From assembly GCA_937892255.1 (NCBI GenBank), contig CALAUL010000089.1:1-39658 (forward strand): a stretch of 39,658 nt of DNA, in the 5' to 3' direction. Source of the stretch: an uncultured Bacteroidales bacterium (GTDB lineage: Bacteria > Bacteroidota > Bacteroidia > Bacteroidales > Marinilabiliaceae). Below the pieces are notes generated by a model. That model searched no databases, was not told where the DNA came from, and was given only the letters and a program-made list of their open reading frames with translations. Of this stretch, positions 1 to 7,202 are shown in pieces (the first letter of the stretch is position 1; the number at the start of each line of letters is the position of its first letter). Position numbers and translations under genes: made by a program.

Positions 1-543
1 CTGCTTCTCTAACTCTCTAAGTTCTTCACCTGTGCACGGAATGAATGTGAATGCGTTTTGGAAAATGTCATATATCTTATCCCATTGCTCTAATACATAT
101 AAACTATCTATCAGCTCTTTTGCTCGGTGTCGTTGCGCATTAGGAATATATGCAAGCGTATCTACAGTACCCGAAAAGCCAATAGTATCTTTGACGTCTT
201 TTATTATATAATAATTCTCCAAATCAAAGAATGGATTGTCATATGTACCATTGTTGATAAATCCCGCAGGTAAAAGTAAACGATTGTTTATGGTGTCAAT
301 ATTTCCTTCTGCAAAAGAGAAATGCCAACTCACAATTGTTCCGCTGTTCGTATAAAGCCAAAAATCATCTAATCTGACAATTTCGCTTGCCGAAAGCCGT
401 TTGGTGTAAACAATCGCTTTGTTTGCCTTATCGACTCCATTAACATACAGTGGTCTATCCCAATCGAACTTGTCGCTTTCATCATCTTTGCATGATGTAA
501 ACCAAATACACATGCAAAATAGCATAAGTAAAAATTTTCTCAT
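1..543 (-). CDS. Putative surface lipoprotein, 3' end outside window
   Basis: The frame is open from an ATG at 543 to the window edge, so 181 residues are visible and the C-terminus is missing. The N-terminus is a lipoprotein signal peptide: Arg2-Lys3, a hydrophobic stretch, then the lipobox FTSC with the lipidated Cys at 18. The residues after the Cys are K-D-D-E, which resembles the acidic lipoprotein export signal known for surface lipoproteins of Bacteroidetes (K followed by two acidic residues), so exposure on the cell surface is inferred. I recognise no domain in the remainder. It lies 61 nt downstream of the fibre-like ORF on the same strand, with no TAnnTTTG element in the gap, so the two are probably co-transcribed. 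It could be a phage-carried lysogenic-conversion gene, but that is inference from position only. Confidence 0.75.
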   Translation of the reverse strand, partial: MRKFLLMLFCMCIWFTSCKDDESDKFDWDRPLYVNGVDKANKAIVYTKRLSASEIVRLDDFWLYTNSGTIVSWHFSFAEGNIDTINNRLLLPAGFINNGTYDNPFFDLENYYIIKDVKDTIGFSGTVDTLAYIPNAQRHRAKELIDSLYVLEQWDKIYDIFQNAFTFIPCTGEELRELEKQ

Positions 544-604
544 TTTCTTTACATGTTTAAATTAACGAGTTAAAATAATAGCTTTTTTTTGACATATCCA
601 AATC

Positions 605-1612
605 TTAATACGATGTTGGGTCAATACATGTTATCGTTGCATCATAATTCCCTCCGAGATTAAGAGTAAACGATGATGTTGTCTCAGCTTGTAATGTTGC
701 ATAACTTCGTGAAGCGTGTATTATGACCGACACATTGAGTGTTTTTCCATAATTGTGCGTAACAACCAAAGCAGTTCCACTTCCCGAAAATTTTAAACTC
801 AACCCTTTAGGATTATACGCTCCACTACAACTATACGTCTTTGTCGTGCTGTTATAAGCAACTCTAAAGCTCAAAACAATAGGATTGGCAAGATAATAGC
901 TACTACCGCCGTTAAGGTTATAGAGCAGACCAACATTTTTCTTTATTCGATAAATGGCATTTCCGTTGCGCCACTGTGCCAATATATCATCATTCGTTGT
1001 TGGCTTGGCGCACAATGCAAAGTATTTATCCGTTCCTTGCGAAAAGAGTAGTCCGTTGGAGTAGAATTTGTTATTATAGACATTGTAATTCGTAGTGAAT
1101 GCTACATTAGAGCTTATCGTGGCTGTGGCTGTCTGATTGCTCGACGTGTCAGTATTGAGATATACCCTCGCTGACCATACATTATTAGACAGCGATGTAC
1201 CCGTTACATTTACACGCTGTATTAATGTCGCGTAGACGCGCATGTAATAAGCGGTATTAGGAGTTAGATTTATATTGACTCCATTAATGGGTATTGTGAC
1301 TGTTGATGTATTAGACGTTGCCGATGTTGAATATACTACGCCATTAGTATTATAGACCTCAAATTTTGCATTCCATATAAAGTCGCGCGAGTATGTTCCG
1401 TTACCTTGTTCAAATATGGCGTTTGCAAGAGCGGGTGTTTTCGGTGTTATGGTCAAGTTGTTGCTAAATTTCAGCACTCCCGCACGTGTATTGGCACTCA
1501 CAAGGGTTGCGGAATATTCGTTGGTATTGTTGTACGATATATCAACACTTTGAACCTTATTAATGGCAGTATAGCCTACTCGTTGCTCTGTGAAGTTGGT
1601 TTGGGAATAGAG
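605..1612 (-). CDS. Beta-rich fibre/tail-like protein, apparently 5'-truncated
   Basis: The frame is open from a TAG at 1613-1615 to a TAA at 605, but it contains no ATG near its beginning. The first possible start is a GTG at 1501, leaving 298 residues, and the 37 codons upstream of it read as plausible protein. The product is rich in Ser, Thr, Asn and Tyr. It has a fibronectin-III-like stretch (…LTPNTAYYMRVYAT…) in the first third and a Gly/Ser/Thr-rich beta C-terminus. No signal peptide is visible. This composition fits a phage tail or fibre protein, or a surface adhesin; I cannot name a family. It begins only 15 nt after the stop of cdd, beside a T8 tract at 1622-1629, which suggests that the 5' part was lost at a recombination or assembly junction. 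An intact gene with a GTG start is the alternative. Confidence 0.5.
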   Translation of the reverse strand, partial: LYSQTNFTEQRVGYTAINKVQSVDISYNNTNEYSATLVSANTRAGVLKFSNNLTITPKTPALANAIFEQGNGTYSRDFIWNAKFEVYNTNGVVYSTSATSNTSTVTIPINGVNINLTPNTAYYMRVYATLIQRVNVTGTSLSNNVWSARVYLNTDTSSNQTATATISSNVAFTTNYNVYNNKFYSNGLLFSQGTDKYFALCAKPTTNDDILAQWRNGNAIYRIKKNVGLLYNLNGGSSYYLANPIVLSFRVAYNSTTKTYSCSGAYNPKGLSLKFSGSGTALVVTHNYGKTLNVSVIIHASRSYATLQAETTSSFTLNLGGNYDATITCIDPTSY

Positions 1613-1629
1613 CTATTGCAGAATTTTTT

Positions 1630-2115
1630 TTAGCCATTTAAAGAATCTGATGTAAACGATAATGGCATAAGTTGAGATGCACTGTCAACCGTATACATCA
1701 CTTCTGCACCAACTAAGTATATTATAATAGGCTCTTTTTGGTTTTGTTCTTTTTCTATCAGCACTTGTCGGCATGCACCACACGGCGTGATAGGAGTTTT
1801 GACAGCACCATGTTCTGTCTCTGCGTAAATAAGCAAATGCGTTACAGACTCTTGCGGGTAATTAGCATTAGCAAAAAACAAAGCCACGCGTTCAGCACAC
1901 AAACCTGATGGGTATGCTGCATTCTCTTGGTTGTTGGCCGAAAGAATTTTCCCATTAGAGAGCAAAAGTGCAACACCGACTTTAAAATTCGAATATGGTG
2001 CATAAGCTCTTTTTGCTGCCGTTTGAGCCTCTATTAACAGTCTTTCTGTTTCCGACGACATTTCTTGTTCTACAGAAACTATTGATGTTACTATATTAAC
2101 TCTATTTGTTTTCAT
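1630..2115 (-). CDS. cdd: Cytidine deaminase
   Basis: Converts cytidine and deoxycytidine to uridine and deoxyuridine in pyrimidine salvage, in the cytoplasm. The 161 residues carry the substrate-binding motif YAPYSNFKVG (38-47), the zinc/catalytic motif CAE (Cys73, Glu75) and PCGAC (Cys112, Cys115), giving the three-cysteine zinc site of the small tetrameric deaminases. The start at 2115 is kept because the residues before the core resemble the N-terminal extension of other Bacteroidales Cdd proteins. A TAnnTTTG element ends only 5 nt upstream, so the transcript could be nearly leaderless; Met19 at 2061 is an alternative start. It is the third gene of a DUF2807-MFS-cdd run, 39 nt after the MFS gene. 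Confidence 0.93.
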   Translation of the reverse strand: MKTNRVNIVTSIVSVEQEMSSETERLLIEAQTAAKRAYAPYSNFKVGVALLLSNGKILSANNQENAAYPSGLCAERVALFFANANYPQESVTHLLIYAETEHGAVKTPITPCGACRQVLIEKEQNQKEPIIIYLVGAEVMYTVDSASQLMPLSFTSDSLNG

Positions 2116-2120
2116 AGCTA

Positions 2121-2128
2121 CAAATATA
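2121..2128 (-). promoter_or_regulatory. Candidate -7 element for cdd
   Basis: The minus strand reads TATATTTG, an exact match to the Bacteroidetes -7 consensus TAnnTTTG, in the 39-nt gap between the MFS gene and cdd. It ends 5 nt before the cdd ATG. I see no clear -33 TTTG, so this may be chance in AT-rich DNA. Confidence 0.35.
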
Positions 2129-2154
2129 AATATAATATCTTTTTATATTACAAG

Positions 2155-3330
2155 TCAAGATTTTACGCTCAGCAGTGCTTTCAGATATAAGTTTATGCCC
2201 ATCATTGTAGTGGCAATAAATAATAGTCCTAATGTAATAAAGGCTATGTTAAGGCCAAAACCATCGGTCATAAATCCAAAAAATGGACCAACTAAAACAA
2301 AAAGGCCTCTGATAATTAGACTTCTTACAGATAAGACCGTTGCTCTGATATCTGAAGAAGTCATTCTGTTGACGTAATCTTTTAACACCGGAGTCGCTAT
2401 TGCTCTACAGAAATAGAATATAAATAAGACAAACAATAAAGCATATCCTGATGATATGCCGACAAAAACAAACGCTGTTGTCAATGATATTGCACTTAAC
2501 CAAACGGTAACCTTTGGACCTAATTTTCGTTCTATTCTGTATGAAAACAACGTCACTGCCCCAAGTAATAAATTGAGGATTGTGTGCGTTGTTCCTATCT
2601 CAAATTCATTATATCCGATATCCGACAATTTCAACGGATATACCCAAGCCATACTCAATGTGACGCATCCGAGCACCGAAGAAAATACAATATTCCATCT
2701 TAATGCTCCATTCGCAACCAAACAGTATTTTAGAACTTCGATTATGTTCAAATATTTTGCTCCTACCATTTTCACAATAGGCGGTTCGACGAGTCCAAAA
2801 GACGCCGGTATGGCCATAAATGCAATCAATGTCTGAGCATAAAATGGATAGTATATCGACACAACGGCAAGCGCACCACCGATTGAACCGGCTATTGCTT
2901 CAGAAAAATTTCCAACTGAAAAATTCCACCCCTCATATTTCACATAGTCATCTTCCTTTCCGTGCTCTTTCAGTGTGTCGTACAACATTGCAGAATCAGC
3001 ACCGGAAATAAAGCTCATTCCTACGCCCAAAATTAATTCTGCAAACAAATAAGAATAAAAACCTGTAAATAACGAATATATCAAAAAACCGACCGTTCCC
3101 AATATGCTTCCCACTATCAGAGTGTTGCGTTTTCCCCATTGGTCAGCTATATATCCCGATGGAATTTCAAAAAGTACTATTGCCACGCTATAACACGACT
3201 TCAAAATAAACGATTCGTGAGCAGTAAACCCCATTCGGTCATAAAAAATCATCAAGATAGGCATAGTAAGCATAAACCACTTTGCTATCTTGATGATGTA
3301 TAGTCTGTAGATATTGCCTTTCAGGTACAT
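2155..3330 (-). CDS. MFS transporter, substrate unknown
   Basis: A 391-residue inner-membrane carrier of the major facilitator superfamily with about twelve hydrophobic segments. The loop between helices 2 and 3 has a motif A-like sequence, GYIADQWGKRN, starting near residue 59, and a long cytoplasmic loop in the middle (…VEPPIVKMVGAKYL…) separates the two halves. The length is normal for the superfamily. The substrate cannot be read from the sequence; drug or sugar export/import are both possible. It starts 9 nt after the DUF2807 gene and ends 39 nt before cdd, so it is likely the middle gene of a three-gene operon. Confidence 0.88.
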   Translation of the reverse strand: MYLKGNIYRLYIIKIAKWFMLTMPILMIFYDRMGFTAHESFILKSCYSVAIVLFEIPSGYIADQWGKRNTLIVGSILGTVGFLIYSLFTGFYSYLFAELILGVGMSFISGADSAMLYDTLKEHGKEDDYVKYEGWNFSVGNFSEAIAGSIGGALAVVSIYYPFYAQTLIAFMAIPASFGLVEPPIVKMVGAKYLNIIEVLKYCLVANGALRWNIVFSSVLGCVTLSMAWVYPLKLSDIGYNEFEIGTTHTILNLLLGAVTLFSYRIERKLGPKVTVWLSAISLTTAFVFVGISSGYALLFVLFIFYFCRAIATPVLKDYVNRMTSSDIRATVLSVRSLIIRGLFVLVGPFFGFMTDGFGLNIAFITLGLLFIATTMMGINLYLKALLSVKS

Positions 3331-3339
3331 TCTCCCTGC

Positions 3340-4023
3340 TTATTCCTTTATTATTTCTCCGCCAAAACTTATCTTTTCACTGACATTGTTTGTGCCGATA
3401 CACTTTATCTTTCCGCCCGCTGCTATTGCATCTATAGACTCAGATGCTCTTACAACAGCATCAGAATTGGAAACTTCTATTTGTGTTGTTTTTGTATATA
3501 GACTCTCAGCGTTGTAGTTGCTCTCCCCAAGCGTTCCGCTTATGAATACCTCTTGGCAATCTGCTTTACCGCTCATTTCTATTATTGATGTATTGGCTTC
3601 AACTATTAGTTTCCCTATTTCCACTTCCATCTCGGCTTCACATTGAGCTCCTAAGTCAAGTTTAAACTCACCCTTGTGAGCAAATAGACAATCCGTCATA
3701 ACCGAAGCACCACCCTTCAATACGACGCTATTTATATCCTTAAAATAAATAAACACCTGCACAGCCGAACCGGGTGTTCGCTTCTTCATCTTTACAGTAA
3801 GTTTGTCTTTTTTTACCACAGTTTCTACATCTGCCGTCGGACAACCCTCTGTTACAACTTCTATTCCGTATTTGTCACACTGAACGAGAGAAATGTTCAC
3901 ACCTTTTGCTGCTTCTACATCGACAAATTCAGTTATTTCTCTTTTCTCTTTATTTACTTGTGCCACTATTGCAGAGACGGAACAGAAGCACAATAATATG
4001 CTAAATAAAACACACTTCTTCAT
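3340..4023 (-). CDS. DUF2807-type (GIN domain) envelope protein
   Basis: A 227-residue protein with an N-terminal signal peptide (Lys-Lys then a hydrophobic stretch ending …SAIVAQ at about residue 22) followed by repeating short beta strands such as VLKGGASVMTDCLF and LGAQCEAEMEV. This pattern is typical of the DUF2807 or 'head GIN' domain, a right-handed beta structure common in Bacteroidetes and of unknown function. The start at 4023 is chosen over the more upstream ATG at 4077 because it puts the signal peptide at the N-terminus and lies 24 nt after a good -7 element; the upstream ATG would lie inside the promoter. It is probably periplasmic or outer-surface. It leads the run into the MFS gene and cdd. 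Confidence 0.82.
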   Translation of the reverse strand: MKKCVLFSILLCFCSVSAIVAQVNKEKREITEFVDVEAAKGVNISLVQCDKYGIEVVTEGCPTADVETVVKKDKLTVKMKKRTPGSAVQVFIYFKDINSVVLKGGASVMTDCLFAHKGEFKLDLGAQCEAEMEVEIGKLIVEANTSIIEMSGKADCQEVFISGTLGESNYNAESLYTKTTQIEVSNSDAVVRASESIDAIAAGGKIKCIGTNNVSEKISFGGEIIKE

Positions 4024-4046
4024 ATTTTTATTTTTTATCCATATTG

Positions 4047-4078
4047 CAAAAGTATACAATTTATTTTTTCTTCCCAAA
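4047..4078 (-). promoter_or_regulatory. Promoter of DUF2807-MFS-cdd run
   Basis: On the minus strand, TTTG (4078-4075) and TACTTTTG (4054-4047) are separated by 20 nt. This matches the Bacteroidetes -33/-7 consensus TTTG-N19-21-TAnnTTTG. It is back to back with the tRNA promoter on the plus strand. Confidence 0.75.
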
Positions 4079-4086
4079 AATCGCTT

Positions 4087-4094
4087 TATCTTTG
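4087..4094 (+). promoter_or_regulatory. -7 element of the tRNA-Gly gene
   Basis: TATCTTTG is an exact TAnnTTTG match, ending 11 nt before the first base of the tRNA. No good -33 TTTG is visible at the expected distance. Confidence 0.65.
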
Positions 4095-4105
4095 CACTGC
4101 GTATT

Positions 4106-4178
4106 GCGGTAATAGCTCAGTTGGTAGAGCATCAGCTTCCCAAGCTGAGGGTCACGAGTTCGAGCCTCGCTTACCGCT
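4106..4178 (+). tRNA. tRNA-Gly (anticodon CCC)
   Basis: The acceptor stem pairs GCGGTAA (4106-4112) with TTACCGC (4171-4177), all seven base pairs. The D arm (GCTC…GAGC), an anticodon stem around the seven-base loop TTCCCAA, and a T arm with GTTCGAG are all present. The anticodon CCC reads GGG glycine codons. The CCA end is not encoded, as is usual in Bacteroidetes. The gene stands alone with its own promoter and terminator. Confidence 0.96.
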
Positions 4179-4181
4179 CAT

Positions 4182-4217
4182 AGGTCAAAAGACATTCTGT
4201 TTTTTGACCTTTTTTTA
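4182..4217 (+). terminator. Rho-independent terminator of tRNA-Gly
   Basis: A 9-bp perfect stem, AGGTCAAAA (4182-4190) with TTTTGACCT (4202-4210), runs into a T tract that ends at 4217. It starts 3 nt after the tRNA. Confidence 0.88.
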
Positions 4218-4267
4218 CTTTACCACCTACCGTTTACAATTGTTGGCATTGGTCTGCATAATCGATG

Positions 4268-4759
4268 TTATAATATCTCTCTTGCTATCCATGCACAAGC
4301 CTCTGCATCGGCTAATGCATTATGATGATGTTCCAAATCGTATCCACACAGAGCTGATATTGTATCCAATTTATGATTTATCGCATCAGGAAAAGCTTTT
4401 CGAGATGCTTCACAAGTACAGTGAAAGACATATTCCGGATAATCCATCTGATAACATTTAAAAATAGCTCTCAAACATCTCTCTTCAAAATGTTTATTGT
4501 GTGCTACAAATGGCAAATTGTCAATCTTTGTGGCTATCTGTTTCCATACATTTGGAAAGACAGGTGCGCAATCTGTATCCTCTTGTGAAAGTCCGTGAAT
4601 ATGGGTATTCCAATAGCTATAATAATTTGGCTCGGGTTGCACGAGCGAATAAAACTTGTCTATAATAATGCCGTCTCTTACTATTACCATGCCAATACTA
4701 CAGATACTTGTGCTCTCCCTATTTGCTGTTTCAAAATCTATTGCTACAAAATCTTTCAT
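4268..4759 (-). CDS. DnaQ-like DEDDh 3'-5' exonuclease
   Basis: A 163-residue single-domain exonuclease of the DnaQ/RNase T superfamily, which removes nucleotides from 3' ends of DNA or RNA. ExoI is AIDFETAN (Asp8, Glu10). ExoIII is HNALAD (His146, Asp151), making it DEDDh. ExoII is AHNKHFEERCL, where Glu92 stands where most family members have Asp, so the usual metal ligand is conservatively replaced. There is no polymerase or helicase domain. It sits alone between the tRNA terminator and a second terminator; the cellular role (repair, RNA trimming or cyclic-dinucleotide turnover) cannot be told from sequence. Confidence 0.88.
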   Translation of the reverse strand: MKDFVAIDFETANRESTSICSIGMVIVRDGIIIDKFYSLVQPEPNYYSYWNTHIHGLSQEDTDCAPVFPNVWKQIATKIDNLPFVAHNKHFEERCLRAIFKCYQMDYPEYVFHCTCEASRKAFPDAINHKLDTISALCGYDLEHHHNALADAEACAWIAREIL

Positions 4760-4777
4760 CCGTTATTATGTTTTTTG

Positions 4778-4785
4778 CAAAGGTA
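4778..4785 (-). promoter_or_regulatory. -7 element of the exonuclease gene
   Basis: The minus strand reads TACCTTTG, an exact TAnnTTTG match, 18 nt before the ATG at 4759. The upstream side runs into the terminator of the preceding GH43 gene. Confidence 0.6.
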
Positions 4786-4790
4786 GTCAA

Positions 4791-4821
4791 ATAAAAACAA
4801 CAAGCCCACGACGGGCTTGTT
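4791..4821 (-). terminator. Terminator of the minus-strand GH43 gene
   Basis: A perfect 9-bp stem pairs AACAAGCCC (4799-4807) with GGGCTTGTT (4813-4821). On the minus strand it is followed by GTTTTTATTT. It lies 51 nt after the GH43 stop. An A/T-rich flank on the other side could make it work in both directions. Confidence 0.82.
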
Positions 4822-4872
4822 ATTTTTATTTGGTATGTTTTTTAGAATTATCTCTACAAGAACAATCGCTTA

Positions 4873-6924
4873 TTAGTTTATGAGATAAATTTTCTGCAAA
4901 CCATTGTATGTACACTTAACCACAGCTCTACCCTCTACAATTTTAGATACTTCAATCTTCACAGCAGGGTCAGAAGCTTTAACTTCAAGTGTTGAGTTTT
5001 CTGTCATTGGGGCATGTACCTGATAACGAATCTGATCTGTCAAACCGTTGGCATTTGAACAACGGATAGGAGTAGAAGGTACATTCAACTTCATACCGTC
5101 TACTGTCATTGTGATAACAGGAACTACAGCCGGTTCACATGTTGTACCATTCTTTGAGAAGCCAACTCCGTGAAGGTCAAACAATCCAACAGGACGCTGG
5201 TATCCGCGTGTACCACGGAAGTGAGGATCGAATGCTGGCTTTTCTTCCTTAATCTCAGGACCTTCTGCAACAAGATAAATAGCGTGCTTGCCCTTAAGAC
5301 CTTCTACCTGAGGAACAGCTACTTTGTATGTTGTTGCTACACGCGGAGCATCAGCAGGAACTTCTATAACTGCTATCTCTTTTCCATTCCATGTACTGTT
5401 TGCGTATGGACCATCAAGCATCACATGAATCTTGAAAGCTCCCTTTCCGCCAGGAGTCAAGTTTACATTAAATATAGCACCATCACCTTTTTTAATACCT
5501 TCAAATGCCTTAACTCCCTTACTGTCTTTCTTGATACCCTCGAAACCAAAGTACTTAAAACCTACAACACCTTTGTTTGTCACACCGGCGACATCCATGC
5601 TGTTGTTCCAAACGTCATGATTGTCCTGCATGTAATTGTCATCTGACAAGTAGCAAGCATAACCGGCAGAATAGTACTTATATGGAGGAAGACCATAAAT
5701 CTGGAAACCTTCAGATGTGACCTCTGCACCAGTGTATGTCATACCGTCAGAAGCAGATGCTACCCATTCGTTGTTCTTTGCGTACGGGTCATAACCTGTA
5801 ATCTTAACGACACCGCCGTCAGCAACTTTCTTTTCGTCCCACTCAATTTTCACCGGAGCGACAACAGCTTGACGAGCATTGCCAAAACCACGTGGTGGTC
5901 TGTGATAGAATACGTACCACTGACCATTGATAAGTTCTATAGAACCGTGTGTATTGTGCTGAGAATTTGTTGTTGTAAGATGTGTGCCATCTTCATTTGC
6001 CACAACACCGCGAGAGTCTACCAACACACCACCCGAACGCCATGGACCAAGTGGGCTGTCGCCAAATGCATAACGCAAAGCAGAGTTTGTTGATGGCAAA
6101 CCGTAATCAGGTCCTGAGTAACCAGAGAACACCATTACGTATTTGTTACCAACCTGACGAATTGAAGAAGCTTCAAAGAAGTTGAAGTCGCCTGGGTTCT
6201 GACCTTTGTACAAAGCAGGATACTCTGTGCCCTTTGGATCTCTAACAACACCATATCTCTCACTTGCAGGTATGAAGTAGTCATGCAACTTTGTACCCGG
6301 ACGCATTGAATACATGGTATTCTGGTCTAACTCGCAAGCAGTAGAATGCTGGAAACCATAGAATACATATGCACGGAATCCTTTTTCGTAATCAGGATCA
6401 TTTTTATCTGTGATATTCTCAATGAATACAGATGGGTCGAAATCAATCAAAGAACCCGGAACACAAGTGCGTCTGTCTTCTGTTAAGTTAATAGGTGTAA
6501 ATGGACCATCAGGACGATCTCCCTTACAAACCATTGCAATTCGACCCCAACCACGAGAGTGTGGATATAAATAATAAGTTTTCTTGCCTGTTGCACGATC
6601 TTTAACCTCTACAAGATCCGGTGCGTACATTGTGTCCCACTGTCCGTCTACAAAATGTGTGAATATAGGTCCTTCATCGCGCCATTGACTCAAATCTTCA
6701 ACTGGAGCAGACCACATGCGAATATCGCTACCACAATACTCTGAATATGTAATATCATGTGAACCTATAATGTAGGCACGATATTTACCCGGATTATCAG
6801 GGTCTTCAAATACTCGTGGCTCACCATCTGGCAGGTGTTCCCACAATGGAAGATAAGGGTTCTGTGCATTTCCCATAGTAAAGGTTGCTACAGCCATTAT
6901 CGCCATTAACATTTTTTTCTTCAT
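4873..6924 (-). CDS. Secreted GH43-family glycosidase with C-terminal beta domain
   Basis: A 683-residue secreted protein. A signal peptide (MKKKMLMAIMA…GNAQ) is cut near residue 20. Residues about 30-370 form a five-bladed GH43 propeller. Candidate catalytic residues are Asp41 in PRVFEDP (base), Asp163 in DFDPSVF (pKa modulator) and Glu251 in FFEASS (acid). The family includes alpha-L-arabinofuranosidases, beta-xylosidases and arabinanases, so action on arabinoxylan or another plant glycan is inferred; the exact linkage is not readable. Residues about 400-580 resemble a CBM6-like carbohydrate-binding beta sandwich, and the last ~90 residues form a small beta domain. It is divergent from a second GH43 gene across a shared 278-nt control region, which suggests joint regulation. 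No SusC/SusD genes are adjacent. Confidence 0.88.
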   Translation of the reverse strand: MKKKMLMAIMAVATFTMGNAQNPYLPLWEHLPDGEPRVFEDPDNPGKYRAYIIGSHDITYSEYCGSDIRMWSAPVEDLSQWRDEGPIFTHFVDGQWDTMYAPDLVEVKDRATGKKTYYLYPHSRGWGRIAMVCKGDRPDGPFTPINLTEDRRTCVPGSLIDFDPSVFIENITDKNDPDYEKGFRAYVFYGFQHSTACELDQNTMYSMRPGTKLHDYFIPASERYGVVRDPKGTEYPALYKGQNPGDFNFFEASSIRQVGNKYVMVFSGYSGPDYGLPSTNSALRYAFGDSPLGPWRSGGVLVDSRGVVANEDGTHLTTTNSQHNTHGSIELINGQWYVFYHRPPRGFGNARQAVVAPVKIEWDEKKVADGGVVKITGYDPYAKNNEWVASASDGMTYTGAEVTSEGFQIYGLPPYKYYSAGYACYLSDDNYMQDNHDVWNNSMDVAGVTNKGVVGFKYFGFEGIKKDSKGVKAFEGIKKGDGAIFNVNLTPGGKGAFKIHVMLDGPYANSTWNGKEIAVIEVPADAPRVATTYKVAVPQVEGLKGKHAIYLVAEGPEIKEEKPAFDPHFRGTRGYQRPVGLFDLHGVGFSKNGTTCEPAVVPVITMTVDGMKLNVPSTPIRCSNANGLTDQIRYQVHAPMTENSTLEVKASDPAVKIEVSKIVEGRAVVKCTYNGLQKIYLIN

Positions 6925-6953
6925 ATACGTTTGTTATTTGTTGTTTTGTTCTA

Positions 6954-6961
6954 CAAAAATA
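6954..6961 (-). promoter_or_regulatory. -7 element of the minus-strand GH43 gene
   Basis: The minus strand reads TATTTTTG, matching TAnnTTTG, 29 nt upstream of the ATG at 6924. No -33 TTTG lies at the standard distance, which would fit a promoter that depends on an activator. Confidence 0.5.
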
Positions 6962-7014
6962 CCTAATGAATGTGATATGTGTTTTACAATTATGTATCAT
7001 GTATTATTGGAATG

Positions 7015-7060
7015 GTAACAAAATTGACAGATTGTAACAACAACAAAATCCAATGTAACA
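7015..7060. promoter_or_regulatory. Three GTAACA direct repeats between divergent GH43 genes
   Basis: GTAACA occurs at 7015-7020, 7034-7039 and 7055-7060, with start-to-start distances of 19 and 21 nt, close to two helical turns. All copies sit inside TGTAACAA-like words and are followed by further ACAACAAAA-type sequence. They lie between the two facing -7 elements, upstream of both transcripts, so they are candidate binding sites for a shared glycan-responsive activator. The regulator itself is not in the window. Confidence 0.4.
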
Positions 7061-7149
7061 AACACAACAAAATGATACATTTATATCTAAAACATGAGTT
7101 AATGTATAAAAATTAATGCTTAAAATCATATAATTATAATAGTTTTATA

Positions 7150-7157
7150 TATCTTTG
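7150..7157 (+). promoter_or_regulatory. -7 element of the plus-strand GH43 gene
   Basis: TATCTTTG matches TAnnTTTG. It would place the transcript start near 7162, so the ATG at 7155 lies upstream of or on the start and the ATG at 7203 becomes the likely initiation codon. Confidence 0.55.
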
Positions 7158-7202
7158 AAACATATTGAGTCAATAATAATAATAATATTAACCTATTTTA
7201 AA

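Noticed and set aside
4106..4217. Phage attachment site at tRNA-Gly
   Set aside because: No second copy of the tRNA 3' end and no integrase gene were seen, and the phage-like fragments lie elsewhere.
4204..4461. Plus-strand frame after the tRNA
   Set aside because: It overlaps the tRNA terminator and the exonuclease gene and has no protein-like features.
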